Source: Deltaproteobacteria bacterium (lineage in GTDB: Bacteria > Myxococcota_A > Polyangia > JAAYKL01). From it: a stretch of 46,276 bases of DNA. The stretch is taken from NCBI GenBank assembly GCA_028713995.1, contig JAQTNF010000023.1, positions 1 through 46,276 of the forward strand, read 5' to 3'. The notes beneath the pieces were generated by a model. It did no database searches, had not been told where the DNA came from, and worked only from the letters and a program-made list of their open reading frames with translations. The position numbers were made by a program, and so were the translations under genes. Below are positions 1 to 8,629 of the stretch, piece by piece. Positions within the stretch are counted from its first letter, which is position 1. Each line of letters starts with the position of its first letter.

Positions 1-69
1 GGGCAGGCGCGCATGGAGCCCTCGCCCCTGCGCGTGATGCGTCCGGGGCGATCTTATTAAAGATACCGT

Positions 70-1674
70 TCACGGCGTGGGGCGGGTGCTCGGATCGTCG
101 GGGACGGGCTCGCCCGTGACCGAGAGCGTCGCAAGCTGCCGGATGGTTTGTTCGGCGAGCTGCGCCGCGAGCAGTGTGTCGGAGTCGAGGCCGTCCGTGG
201 ACGGGTGGAGCCCGGTCCGCGAGACGACCGACATCGTCGCGAGCCCGTAGCCCACGGGGTAGGTGGCGTGGACGCCGTCGCTCAAGAGCTGCACCGACGG
301 CCGCGTGGTCTTGAGCCTCGCGAACATGAGGTGGTAGGGGACGAGCGCGGAGCCGTAGAGCTTGGCCTGATCGTAAACCGTCGTGGACATGAACTCCAAC
401 ATCTCGATGGCGACGATACCGTCCGACGGATCCGAGTCGGCGTGGCGATCCCACACCTGGACCTGGAGGTCGGTCTGCGCGCCGGCGGCCGCGATCGCCG
501 CGGCGTCGAGGTCATACTTCCTCGCGAACAGGATCCGGTACTGCTGGCCCTCAAAGTACGGCAGCGCGTTGTCGAGGCAGGCCGCGTCGAACGACTTCTG
601 CGGGTTCGTGTAGCCGATCTGCGTGCCGCGGGGCGCGAGGCCGGCCCGGGGCAGGATCTCGTTCATCCGATCGTACCAGATCTGCTCGGAGCTCGTGCCC
701 GAATCCATGAACCAGAAGTCGCCGCCCGGAGCCAGGGTCCTTGTCTCCACCGTCCCATGGTAGGCGCCCTGGTAATGCACCTTCCCGGCCTCGGATACGA
801 CGCTGTCGCGCGCGATCGCGGCGAGCTCAATCGCCTGGTCCTCGGGGATCCCCGCCGGACGGTAGCTCGTGGCGCCCGCGTCCCTTCCGGTCAACGTGCT
901 GTAAAGCATCGCTGCCGCGAGGTAGCCCCCATGCAGCTCCCAATCCAGCGATCCGAGGGCCTGCGCCTGCTGCCAGGCGTAGCCTGTCGGGACCACGACG
1001 GACTTGGTCCCGTTCGCCACGCGGTAGGTGACCTCGCCGGTGGACGCCGGGTCGGCATCCCAGGGCATGAGGACGACCGGCTTCGCGCCCGCGGCCCGCG
1101 CCTTGCACGCGAGCACGCGCACGCCCTCGAAATGGAGCTCGGGATACCGGATCGCAAACGAGCCCCCCGCCTCGAGAAGGACCACATAGGACCACGGCTC
1201 GGCCAGGGGGGCCAGGCGCTCGTCGCGTCCCTCGGGCTGGTAGAAGAAGTTCATGAGGGAGACGCCACCCAGAATGTCCGTGGGATCAGTCGGATCGGAT
1301 GCGATCGCCATTCCGGTCACCACGGGCGCCGTGAAGCTCGAATCCGAAGCCAGAATGCCCTGGAGATGCACGGCGATCGTAGTGCTTGGGCCCATGATCA
1401 GGATGCGCGGAGAATCGGCAGGCACCAAGGACGGCGAGGCGGACGGGCAGTCGATCCCGTAGGACCATCCCGAGTCGGGTCCGCCGTCCCCCGCGTCCCC
1501 GGCGGTCGCCGCGTCCTCGACGTTCGCGTCGGGCATCGCGGCGTCGAACGTCGAGGCGTCCCACGGCGCCCCGTCCGCCCGGCCGTGCTCCGAGCCGCCG
1601 GCGCACGCGGCCGTGCCGGAGCAGGCGAGAAGCGCCGCGAGACGCGCGAGACGGATGTGGATGCGTTGCTCCAT
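70..1674 (-). CDS. Secreted SGNH-hydrolase-like lipoprotein
   Basis: This 534-residue protein starts with a basic N-terminus, a hydrophobic stretch and a TAAC-type lipobox, then an Asp/Ala/Gly-rich linker to about residue 68, as in other lipoproteins of this window. The body has a beta-strand with PRILIMGPSTT, where SGNH/GDSL hydrolases carry their first block. A middle block YVVLLEAGGSF and a strand KPVVLMPWDAD follow. Near the C-terminus comes SDGVHATYPVGYGLA, which resembles the terminal D-x-x-H block. A typical GDSL nucleophile motif is not evident, because the first block reads GPST. Substrate unknown; a carbohydrate or lipid esterase role is a guess. The gene reads toward the window edge and is separated by about 70 bp from engB, so it may follow murJ-engB in the same transcript. 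Confidence 0.55.
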   Translation of the reverse strand: MEQRIHIRLARLAALLACSGTAACAGGSEHGRADGAPWDASTFDAAMPDANVEDAATAGDAGDGGPDSGWSYGIDCPSASPSLVPADSPRILIMGPSTTIAVHLQGILASDSSFTAPVVTGMAIASDPTDPTDILGGVSLMNFFYQPEGRDERLAPLAEPWSYVVLLEAGGSFAIRYPELHFEGVRVLACKARAAGAKPVVLMPWDADPASTGEVTYRVANGTKSVVVPTGYAWQQAQALGSLDWELHGGYLAAAMLYSTLTGRDAGATSYRPAGIPEDQAIELAAIARDSVVSEAGKVHYQGAYHGTVETRTLAPGGDFWFMDSGTSSEQIWYDRMNEILPRAGLAPRGTQIGYTNPQKSFDAACLDNALPYFEGQQYRILFARKYDLDAAAIAAAGAQTDLQVQVWDRHADSDPSDGIVAIEMLEFMSTTVYDQAKLYGSALVPYHLMFARLKTTRPSVQLLSDGVHATYPVGYGLATMSVVSRTGLHPSTDGLDSDTLLAAQLAEQTIRQLATLSVTGEPVPDDPSTRPTP

Positions 1675-1746
1675 CGCCCGAGTATATCCTCGCGCACAAG
1701 GACCGTGGAAAGGAATCGCGGCGCGGGCGCGCGAGCAGAGTGCGAG

Positions 1747-2355
1747 TCAGGGATGCAGCGGCTCGCCGTACCCGCAGGCCTTGGCCACGCGGCGCGCGAG
1801 CTCCTCGATGCCGTCCTTGGTCTCGGCGCTGGTGCCGATCACGTCGACGCCGGTCTCGCGGGCGATGGCAGCGAGCGCGGAAGCCCTGCGGCTCTTCACG
1901 AGCTTGTCGATCTTGGTGGCCGCGAGCAGCACCGGACGCCCGACGGCGGCGAGGAACTCGACGAGCGCCAGCTCCTCGGCCTCGAGCCCGCGCCGGATGT
2001 CGACGAGCAGCACGACCATGTGCAAGGTGCCGCGCTCCTCGATGTACCCCTCGACCAGCCTGCCCCACGTCCGGCGCTCCTTCTTCGACACCTTGGCGTA
2101 CCCGTAGCCCGGCAGGTCGACCAGGAAGATGCGCGCGTCGCCCGAAAGCCGCGCCTCCACGTGGACGATGGTGCGCGTGCGGCCCGGGGTCTGGCTCACC
2201 TTGAACAGGGCGCGCCGCCCGCACAGTGCGTTGAGCAGGCTCGACTTGCCCACGTTCGAGCGCCCGGCAAAGGCCACCTCGGGCAGGCTCGGCTCGGGCA
2301 GGCTCTCGGCCGAGCCGGCCGAGCCCACGAAGCTCGCGTCCAGGATGCGGATCAT
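1747..2355 (-). CDS. engB: Ribosome-biogenesis GTPase EngB/YsxC
   Basis: A 202-residue TRAFAC-class GTPase, the usual length for EngB/YsxC, which assists 50S ribosomal subunit assembly in the cytosol. Visible motifs are the P-loop AGRSNVGKSSLLN, the G2 region TPGRTRT, the G3 motif DLPGYGYAKVSK that is highly characteristic of EngB, the G4 motif TKIDK, and a GTSAETKDGI G5-like block. The start ATG at 2355 overlaps the murJ stop by 4 bp (ATGA on the minus strand), so translational coupling is likely and fixes the start. The reading frame stays open far upstream inside murJ, but that extension is out of frame with murJ and has no family similarity. Confidence 0.95.
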   Translation of the reverse strand: MIRILDASFVGSAGSAESLPEPSLPEVAFAGRSNVGKSSLLNALCGRRALFKVSQTPGRTRTIVHVEARLSGDARIFLVDLPGYGYAKVSKKERRTWGRLVEGYIEERGTLHMVVLLVDIRRGLEAEELALVEFLAAVGRPVLLAATKIDKLVKSRRASALAAIARETGVDVIGTSAETKDGIEELARRVAKACGYGEPLHP

Positions 2356-3944
2356 GCGCGCCTCCTTGCGAGCCGCCGCTCCACGGCTCCGGTGATGTCG
2401 CGCATCTCGGGGATGCGCAGGGCGTACGCGACCGTCGCGTAGACAGCGACGCCCACCACCACGGCGAGCGCGAGCGCGGCGAGGTTGCGCGGCGAGTTCC
2501 CGCCTCGTTCCCATCGGCCGAGGAGCGAGACGCCCCACGCGGCCGCGGCCATGGGCGCGCACGCGAGGAGCATGCGCAGCCACGCGAAGGCGAGCGACCT
2601 GCCGCCGAGCCGGCCCAACCTGCCGCGCAGGAGCGCGAACAGGCCGAGCCCCTGGGCCGTGGCGGCGATGCTGAGAGCCATGCACAGGCCGCGCTGGCCG
2701 AACGGCCCCATGAGGGGCAGGGCCGCGGCCACGTAGATCACGATGTTGGCCACGGTCATGAGCACCGGGGTGCGCGTGTTCTCGATGGCGTAGAACACGG
2801 GCACGGTCTGGCGTACGAGCGCCACCGAGCAGGTGCCGACGGCCATCCACGACAACGCGCCCGCGGTCTCGATCACGTCCGCGTGCGTGAACAGGCCGCG
2901 CTGGTAGAGCACGGTCATGATGGGCTCCGAGAGCACGACGAGCGCCACCATGGCCGGCGTGGACACGAACAGGGCCAGCCGCAGCGAGTGGCCGTAGGTG
3001 CGCTTGAGATCGTCCATGCGTCCCTCGCCGCGCATGGCCGCGAGGCTCGGCAGGGCCGCGGTGGAGATGGCCATGACGAGCACCGCGAGCGGCAGCTCCA
3101 TGAGGCGCGTGGCGAACTGGATGTACGTCACCGAGCCCGGGCCCAGGCTCGACGCGAGGGTCGACGAGATGAAGAGCCCCACCTGGTACGCCGCCGCGCC
3201 GAAGACCATGGGCAGGGTGAGCGTGAGCACCTTGCGCAGGCCCGCGTGCCCGAAGTCGATGGCCGGCCGCACGAGGAGCTTGAGGGCTCGCAGCGACGGG
3301 ATCTGCAGCGCGAGCTGGGCCGCGCCGCCGACCACCGTGCCGATGGCCAGGCTGTACACCGGGTGCAGGCCCATGCCGTGCAACGTGCCGCCGAGCCCGA
3401 AGGCGCACGCGATGGTGGCCACGTTCAAGAGCACGGGCGCGAACGCGGGCGAGAAGAAGCGGCCGGCCGAGTTGAGCAGGCCCATGGCGAGCGCGGTCAG
3501 GCTGATGAGGAGCATGTACGGGAACATGGAGCGCGTGAGCGACACGGCCAGGGAGAACTTCACCGGATCGTCGGAGAAGCCCTGCCCCGCGAGCCAGGTG
3601 AGGCCCTGCGCGCCGAGCATGCCCGCGGCCGTCAGTGCGCCCAGCACCAGGATCGAGAAGCCGCTCGTGACCGCCACGAAGCGCCGGGCCTCCTCCAGGT
3701 CGCCCTTGGCCCAGGTCTTCGAGAACACCGACACCACCGAGATCGAGAAGGCGCCCTCGGCCGTGAGCCTGCGGAACGAGTTGGGGATGACGAACGCGAC
3801 CCAGAACGCGTCGGTGGCCTGCTTGTCGAACAGGGCCGCGATGACCGAGTCGCGCACGAGCCCCAGGATCCGGGACGCGAGCGTCCCCAGGCCCACGATC
3901 CCGGCCCGCCTCGTGACCGCCCTTTCGGTCTCGCCCATGGCCAC
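2352..3944 (-). CDS. murJ: Lipid II flippase MurJ (MviN)
   Basis: A 530-residue multi-pass inner-membrane protein of the MOP superfamily. MurJ flips lipid II for peptidoglycan synthesis. The N-terminus is typical of the family: a short cytoplasmic segment, then SRILGLVRDSVIAALF and the loop FVIPNSFRRLTAEGAF, close to the canonical MurJ signature with its conserved arginines. About fourteen hydrophobic segments are visible, and length matches the family. An alternative start lies two codons in (ATG after ATGGCC). It is the first gene of a murJ-engB pair and is divergent from the PAD gene across about 140 bp. Confidence 0.93.
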   Translation of the reverse strand: MAMGETERAVTRRAGIVGLGTLASRILGLVRDSVIAALFDKQATDAFWVAFVIPNSFRRLTAEGAFSISVVSVFSKTWAKGDLEEARRFVAVTSGFSILVLGALTAAGMLGAQGLTWLAGQGFSDDPVKFSLAVSLTRSMFPYMLLISLTALAMGLLNSAGRFFSPAFAPVLLNVATIACAFGLGGTLHGMGLHPVYSLAIGTVVGGAAQLALQIPSLRALKLLVRPAIDFGHAGLRKVLTLTLPMVFGAAAYQVGLFISSTLASSLGPGSVTYIQFATRLMELPLAVLVMAISTAALPSLAAMRGEGRMDDLKRTYGHSLRLALFVSTPAMVALVVLSEPIMTVLYQRGLFTHADVIETAGALSWMAVGTCSVALVRQTVPVFYAIENTRTPVLMTVANIVIYVAAALPLMGPFGQRGLCMALSIAATAQGLGLFALLRGRLGRLGGRSLAFAWLRMLLACAPMAAAAWGVSLLGRWERGGNSPRNLAALALAVVVGVAVYATVAYALRIPEMRDITGAVERRLARRRA

Positions 3945-4083
3945 TACCTACCAGAAGAGCGCTGGATTTCTAAGGAAGTGGCGGGATGAAGATGAGATCT
4001 CTCAACCAGATCCTTTGACATCGATGAAGATTGACGGACACCCCCGAAACGGCCCACATTAAGCGGACGGCTTCGGAAGAAAG

Positions 4084-5916
4084 GTGGATATCTTGCGTGC
4101 GACATCGACGCTCTTGTGCACAGCGCTCGTCTGCGCGGGGCTTTGGGGGTGCAGCGGCTCGTCCGGCGGGGACGATGACACCGACACAGACGTGCCGATC
4201 ATCGATCTGCGCGCCGACGCCAACCGCGACGGCGTGGTCGATCTGGAGGATCCGGCGGACGACGAGGGCGAGGACGTGTGGGATGCGAGCCATGGGGCCA
4301 TTTTCATGGCCAACATCGACGACGACCTCGGGGCGTGCTCCAAGGACGCGAGCCAGACCGACGAGCAGCTCGCCGCCTGCAACGACGCCGCCGACGAGGT
4401 GGTGAACGGAACAGACGACCTCGCCGACATGGCTCGGCTCCTCGTCGCACCCTGGCCCGGCGCGCCGGAGGACGCCTCGGCCAAGCTGGTGCTCTCCACG
4501 CCCGGCGCGAGCTACGTGCGCCTCTTCATCGACAACGCGGGCAGCTTCGAGCTGTTTCCGCCGAGCCGCGCGATCACCGCCGCCGAGCTTCGCGAGGGCG
4601 TCGAGCTCGCGCTTGAGGGCAAGGACGTGGTGCGCGACGACACGGTGTGGGACGGCTACATCGACGTCACGCTCGAGGTCGATGCGGGAACAGCCTCGGA
4701 CGGGACCGCCTATCCCGACGGCAGCGACACGGTGCGGCTGCGCATCGCGCCCATCCTCACGACCCACCACCTGCAGCCCGCGCAGACCCTGTTCGTTTCC
4801 AAGCTCGATTACCCCGAGTACTACGTCTACCGCGACTCGATTCAGGCCGCGGTCAGCGCCGCCGACATACCGAACGGCCTCGTCGAGCTCGACGTGATCG
4901 GCGAAGACGTGTGGACGCAGGACTTCTTCGAGGCCGGCTACATGACCATGCCGGCCGCGGGCGGGCAGCAGCACGTCATCTCGGTGTTCATGCGCTCGGC
5001 GAGCAACTGGGGCGCTCCCGCGGGCCAGCTGCGCCCTTCCGGCAAGCTCGTCTTCACCTACTTCCGCGGCAAGGACGCGGCCGGCCTGATGCAGCGGGGA
5101 TCCGGTGACGGCAACGGCCTCGACGACGGCGGCAACCTCGAGACGATTCCTCCTTACGAATACAACGGCCAATCGTACCCGTTCGGACGGATCGTGCGCG
5201 GCTCGACGCCGGCCTACCACCCGACCGAGAGCTTCGACCGGATGCTCGCCTCGCAGAAGATCCAGACGCCTGTGGCGGTCGACACGAGCTGGCTCGCGGT
5301 GGGACACATCGACGAGACCATGACCTACCTCAAGACCGACTCGCCGCGCGGCTGGATCCTCCTCGCGAACGACCCCAATATGGCCATTCAGATGCTGCAG
5401 GACGCGTCGGATGAGGGGCACGGCGCCGTGGAGCTGTTCGTCGGCATGTCCTGGTCAGACGACGCCACCGGCGACTACATCCCCGCGAACATCAGCATCG
5501 ACGCGATCCTCGCCGACCCCGACCTCATGGCGGAAAACGCGCAGGCGGCCATCGATGTCGCGGATCAGGTCGACACCATCAAGGCGGAGACCGGCATCAC
5601 CGACGCGGAGATCGTTCCCGTGCCGTTCCTCCACTGGGAGCAGTACGGTGCTTCCGCGGCATACCAGCCCGGCACCACCAACGGCATCGCCTTGTCGGAC
5701 ACGGACTATGGAGCGCCCGAGCCCCACGGCCCGGTCATCGACGGGCACGACGTTTTCAAGGTCCAACTGGAGGACGCGCTCGCGCCCCACGGTATCGAGG
5801 TGCGGTTCATAGAGGACTGGGAGGAGCTCCACATGTGGACGGGCGAGGTGCACTGCGGCAGCAACACCATTCGCGCCGTCCCGGCCGATGTGCGCTGGTG
5901 GGAGAGTGGACGATGA
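4084..5916 (+). CDS. Lipoprotein peptidylarginine deiminase (PAD family)
   Basis: A 610-residue exported protein of the animal-type PAD family, which converts peptidyl-arginine to citrulline. All the catalytic landmarks known from PAD4 are recognisable: VWTQDF with Asp280 (PAD4 WIQDE, D350), SWLAVGHIDETMTY with His408 and Asp410 (PAD4 VGHVDE, H471/D473), and TGEVHCGSN with Cys591 (PAD4 GEVHCGTN, C645). An EF-hand-like DANRDGVVDLEDPADD segment sits at about residue 45, as in the PAD middle domain. The N-terminus is a lipoprotein signal (lipobox GLWGC) followed by a short Asp-rich linker, so the enzyme should be lipid-anchored outside the cytosol. The GTG start at 4084 was chosen; TTG at 4093, behind AGGTGG, is an alternative. 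The stop overlaps the next gene by 4 bp. Physiological target unknown. Confidence 0.88.
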   Translation: MDILRATSTLLCTALVCAGLWGCSGSSGGDDDTDTDVPIIDLRADANRDGVVDLEDPADDEGEDVWDASHGAIFMANIDDDLGACSKDASQTDEQLAACNDAADEVVNGTDDLADMARLLVAPWPGAPEDASAKLVLSTPGASYVRLFIDNAGSFELFPPSRAITAAELREGVELALEGKDVVRDDTVWDGYIDVTLEVDAGTASDGTAYPDGSDTVRLRIAPILTTHHLQPAQTLFVSKLDYPEYYVYRDSIQAAVSAADIPNGLVELDVIGEDVWTQDFFEAGYMTMPAAGGQQHVISVFMRSASNWGAPAGQLRPSGKLVFTYFRGKDAAGLMQRGSGDGNGLDDGGNLETIPPYEYNGQSYPFGRIVRGSTPAYHPTESFDRMLASQKIQTPVAVDTSWLAVGHIDETMTYLKTDSPRGWILLANDPNMAIQMLQDASDEGHGAVELFVGMSWSDDATGDYIPANISIDAILADPDLMAENAQAAIDVADQVDTIKAETGITDAEIVPVPFLHWEQYGASAAYQPGTTNGIALSDTDYGAPEPHGPVIDGHDVFKVQLEDALAPHGIEVRFIEDWEELHMWTGEVHCGSNTIRAVPADVRWWESGR

Positions 5917-6860
5917 AACACAGCACCACGAAGGCGATTTTCCTCACGGCAGCCCTGACCCTGGGATTCGCGGGCCGCGAGGCCCTGGCCGGTCCGGGCG
6001 TCGTCATCGACTCCTCGCGCCTGCCGGAGCAGGCACGCGCCTCGCTCAAGAGGTGCATCGCGAAGGTGCGCGCCTCTCACCCCGAGGCGTTCGATCGGGT
6101 TGCGGCGGCGCCCGCCATGGCCGCGAGCTTCGACCGGACCAAGCGCGGCCCGCTCGCGAGCATCACGCTGCCGCTCAAGGCCTTGGGCCGCGAGGCGCTG
6201 TTCCCCATGCTCAACATGGTGGCGGTCGAAGGCCCGAATCGCGGCGAGCTCAGCGACACGGCATGGCTGGCGCTTCGGGTGAGCCTGCTCGAGGCGATCG
6301 GCATCCTGCGGGATCGGCGGGCGGAGCCCGTGCTCGAGGCCATCCTCGACGGCGGCCCGCCGGAGTACGAGATCGACCGCGCCGCGGCGCAGGCGCTCGC
6401 GCGCATCGGCTCGGACGAGGCTGCGGGAAAGCTCATCGCCATGGCCCGCGCGCCCGGGCCCAAGCGGCTCGCCGCGCTGACCGGCATCGGCGATTGCCGG
6501 CGCGCGGCGGTGGCCGAGGCGCTCGCCAATCTCCTGGCCCGGCACCCCGCCCCCGAGGTGGCGGGCGTCATCGCGCGATCACTCGGCGACGTCGGCAACT
6601 CCTGGGCCTGGAGGACCGCCGTGGTGGCCGCCTCTGGCGAGGAGGAGGCGACCCGCGCCACGGCGGCCCGCGCTCTCGTCTCGGCCTTCGCCGTCTACGA
6701 CGGCCAAGCGCGCCGGCTCATCGGCAAGGCCGTCCTCGTGGTCGACCATCCCTCGACCCCCGCGCTCATCGAGGCGGCCCGGGCCGGCGCCCCGGCCGAC
6801 GCCGCAGCGGAACTCGACCGCCTGGCGGAGCGCTTCGCCCGCAACCCGATCAGGCGCTAG
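5913..6860 (+). CDS. Exported HEAT-repeat-like protein
   Basis: A 315-residue protein with a clear Sec signal peptide (about residues 1-26, ending near EALA) and an Ala/Leu/Arg-rich helical body. Recurrent blocks such as LEAIGILRDRRAEPVLEAIL, AAAQALARIGSDEAAGKLI and VAGVIARSLGDVG look like HEAT/PBS-lyase repeats, a protein-protein interaction scaffold. The start ATG overlaps the PAD stop codon (ATGA at 5913-5916). The two are therefore very likely co-translated, and this protein may help or anchor the deiminase outside the cytosol; that partnership is inference. The frame is open further upstream inside the PAD gene, but without signal peptide or RBS logic. Confidence 0.7.
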   Translation: MKHSTTKAIFLTAALTLGFAGREALAGPGVVIDSSRLPEQARASLKRCIAKVRASHPEAFDRVAAAPAMAASFDRTKRGPLASITLPLKALGREALFPMLNMVAVEGPNRGELSDTAWLALRVSLLEAIGILRDRRAEPVLEAILDGGPPEYEIDRAAAQALARIGSDEAAGKLIAMARAPGPKRLAALTGIGDCRRAAVAEALANLLARHPAPEVAGVIARSLGDVGNSWAWRTAVVAASGEEEATRATAARALVSAFAVYDGQARRLIGKAVLVVDHPSTPALIEAARAGAPADAAAELDRLAERFARNPIRR

Positions 6861-6918
6861 TCCGCCCATGTGTCATGTGGCGGGTCTTGACCCCATATGC
6901 CGTGGCGCGGGTTCGCCC

Positions 6919-8433
6919 TCACATCTCCACCTTGGATCGCATGGAGCGCGCGAGGCGCTCGCGGACCGGGTCCATCCTGCCCGCGATGCGCGCCGCTCCC
7001 CACCCCGCGAGCAGCTCCCCCTCGGCGCCGAGCCCGCGCACGACCTGCGCTCCCGCAAGGAGCAGGCCCGCGACGCCCGTGCGGTGCGGCAGCCCCTCGA
7101 TGCCCAGGATGCCATCCGGCAACGGCGGATGCAGGAAGCACGCGGGCACCTCCTCGGGATGCGGAACGGACGGCGACTCGCCCGTGGCGCGGCCCGTGAG
7201 GTCGACGGGGCCGAAGCCGTCGAACGGCGAGTGGAGCACGCGCAGGTGGTTGTCGAGGTACGGGACGAGCCAGCGCATGCGGTCGAGCATGGCGTCCCGA
7301 AGCGCGCCGCTCGCGATTGTGCCCTCGGCCCCGGTCGGCACCACGCACGACACGTTGAGCGCGGCCTTGCCCTCCTCCGCCTGCGGCAGCGCCTCGATCC
7401 GCAGGAGCTCGTCGCCGAGCCCGGGACCGAAGCGCGCGAAGCACGTGTGGCCGAGGCCCGCCGGGAGGGCCAGCGCGTCGAACCCCAGGTTCACGGCGTA
7501 ACCCAACACCGGCGGCCCCGCGTCCTCGACCATGGCGCGGAAGCGCTTGGTCCACGCGGACGGTGTGATGAGCGCCGCGAGCTCGTCGGGCACGAGCCCC
7601 GTGACGATCGTCCGCACCGCAATGGAGTCCTCGCGGCCGGCCAGGCGCACGCCGGTCACGCGCCCCTTGGCCACGGCGATGTCGGCCACCCGATGCCTGG
7701 GAAGGACGTCGCCGCCCTGGGCCACGATGCGATCGCAAAGCAGCTTGCGCAGCCCGTCGCGGCCGCCCTGCACGTTCTGGCACCCGAAGAGCCAGCCGCC
7801 GAGCTGGCGCACGAGAACGAGCGGGTGCAGCATCGAGGCCCCGCAGGTCTCGAACCGCGCCGGCGCCTCGAGGAACTCCCGCAGGCCCGCGACCGCCTCG
7901 GTCCCCTCAAGCACGTCGTACGAGCGGGCGAGCCGGAAGGGGTTCTGCACCTCGGCCCGCGCGAGCTCGCGCTTCTCGAAGAAGGTCTCGGGCGGCAGCA
8001 CCATGTCGACCGAGAGGAGCTTGTCGATCTCGCAGCTCAGGCGTCCGATGCCCTCGAGCAACCCCGGGACCGCGCCGCCCGCCGGCGGGAACTCCCTTCC
8101 GATCTCGGCCTCGGTCGCGAGCCTGTCCTTGAACACGTCGAGCCGCGCCCGCGGAAGCACCACCTGGAAACGCCGCTCCGGCTCGGATGCGATTCTCTGG
8201 AAGATCTGCCCGGCGCCGAGCTCGGCCATGACGCGGCGCACGACCGGCGAGTCGGCCGCGGTGAGCAGAAAGGGACGACGGGCGAAGTCGAAGCCGAGGC
8301 AACGATAATGGTCGAAAGCCGAACCTTGGCCTACGACCAGCACGCGGAAACCCCGCTTGGCGAGGAGCGCGCCCGCCGCGAGCGGCCCGAGCTCCATGCC
8401 GAGCACGAGCACGTCATAGGTGCCGGGCGTCAA
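6919..8433 (-). CDS. FAD-dependent oxidoreductase, phytoene-desaturase-like
   Basis: A 504-residue protein with an N-terminal Rossmann strand and a glycine-rich dinucleotide-binding turn (VLVLGMELGPLAAGALLAKRG, read in two parts), then an acidic/aromatic segment. The general layout is that of the NAD(P)/FAD-dependent phytoene-desaturase/carotenoid-isomerase-like family. A second FAD-family hallmark is GGRDGLRKLLCDRIVAQGG, the region that builds a second substrate/FAD strand in these enzymes. No membrane anchor is evident. The TTG at 8433 was chosen because GGAGAG lies just upstream; a TTG at 8466 would add 11 residues. Substrate cannot be told. It converges with the HEAT-like gene and is divergent from the protease gene. 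Confidence 0.65.
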   Translation of the reverse strand: MTPGTYDVLVLGMELGPLAAGALLAKRGFRVLVVGQGSAFDHYRCLGFDFARRPFLLTAADSPVVRRVMAELGAGQIFQRIASEPERRFQVVLPRARLDVFKDRLATEAEIGREFPPAGGAVPGLLEGIGRLSCEIDKLLSVDMVLPPETFFEKRELARAEVQNPFRLARSYDVLEGTEAVAGLREFLEAPARFETCGASMLHPLVLVRQLGGWLFGCQNVQGGRDGLRKLLCDRIVAQGGDVLPRHRVADIAVAKGRVTGVRLAGREDSIAVRTIVTGLVPDELAALITPSAWTKRFRAMVEDAGPPVLGYAVNLGFDALALPAGLGHTCFARFGPGLGDELLRIEALPQAEEGKAALNVSCVVPTGAEGTIASGALRDAMLDRMRWLVPYLDNHLRVLHSPFDGFGPVDLTGRATGESPSVPHPEEVPACFLHPPLPDGILGIEGLPHRTGVAGLLLAGAQVVRGLGAEGELLAGWGAARIAGRMDPVRERLARSMRSKVEM

Positions 8434-8629
8434 CCTTTCTCTCCGAAGCGCGCGCCGGCCGGACAATGCAGGACGTTGTCCATGGCCCGCAAAAGCTAGT
8501 GCAGCGCTCTTCCCGGTGTCAACGCGACACTTGACGAATCCGGCGATTTGATGTGACTTTATTCATATGGGCGCAAATAATCACAGATCGCGATGCTGGC
8601 GCATTTGCGCCAAGCAGGAGAGGTCACCC

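Noticed and set aside
148-2442. Long plus-strand open frame opposite the SGNH-like and engB genes
   Set aside because: High-GC antisense frame with Arg/Gly-rich, low-complexity product and no family motifs; the minus-strand genes explain the region.
4015-4045. TTGACA box between murJ and the PAD gene
   Set aside because: No -10 at an acceptable distance; promoter call not justified.
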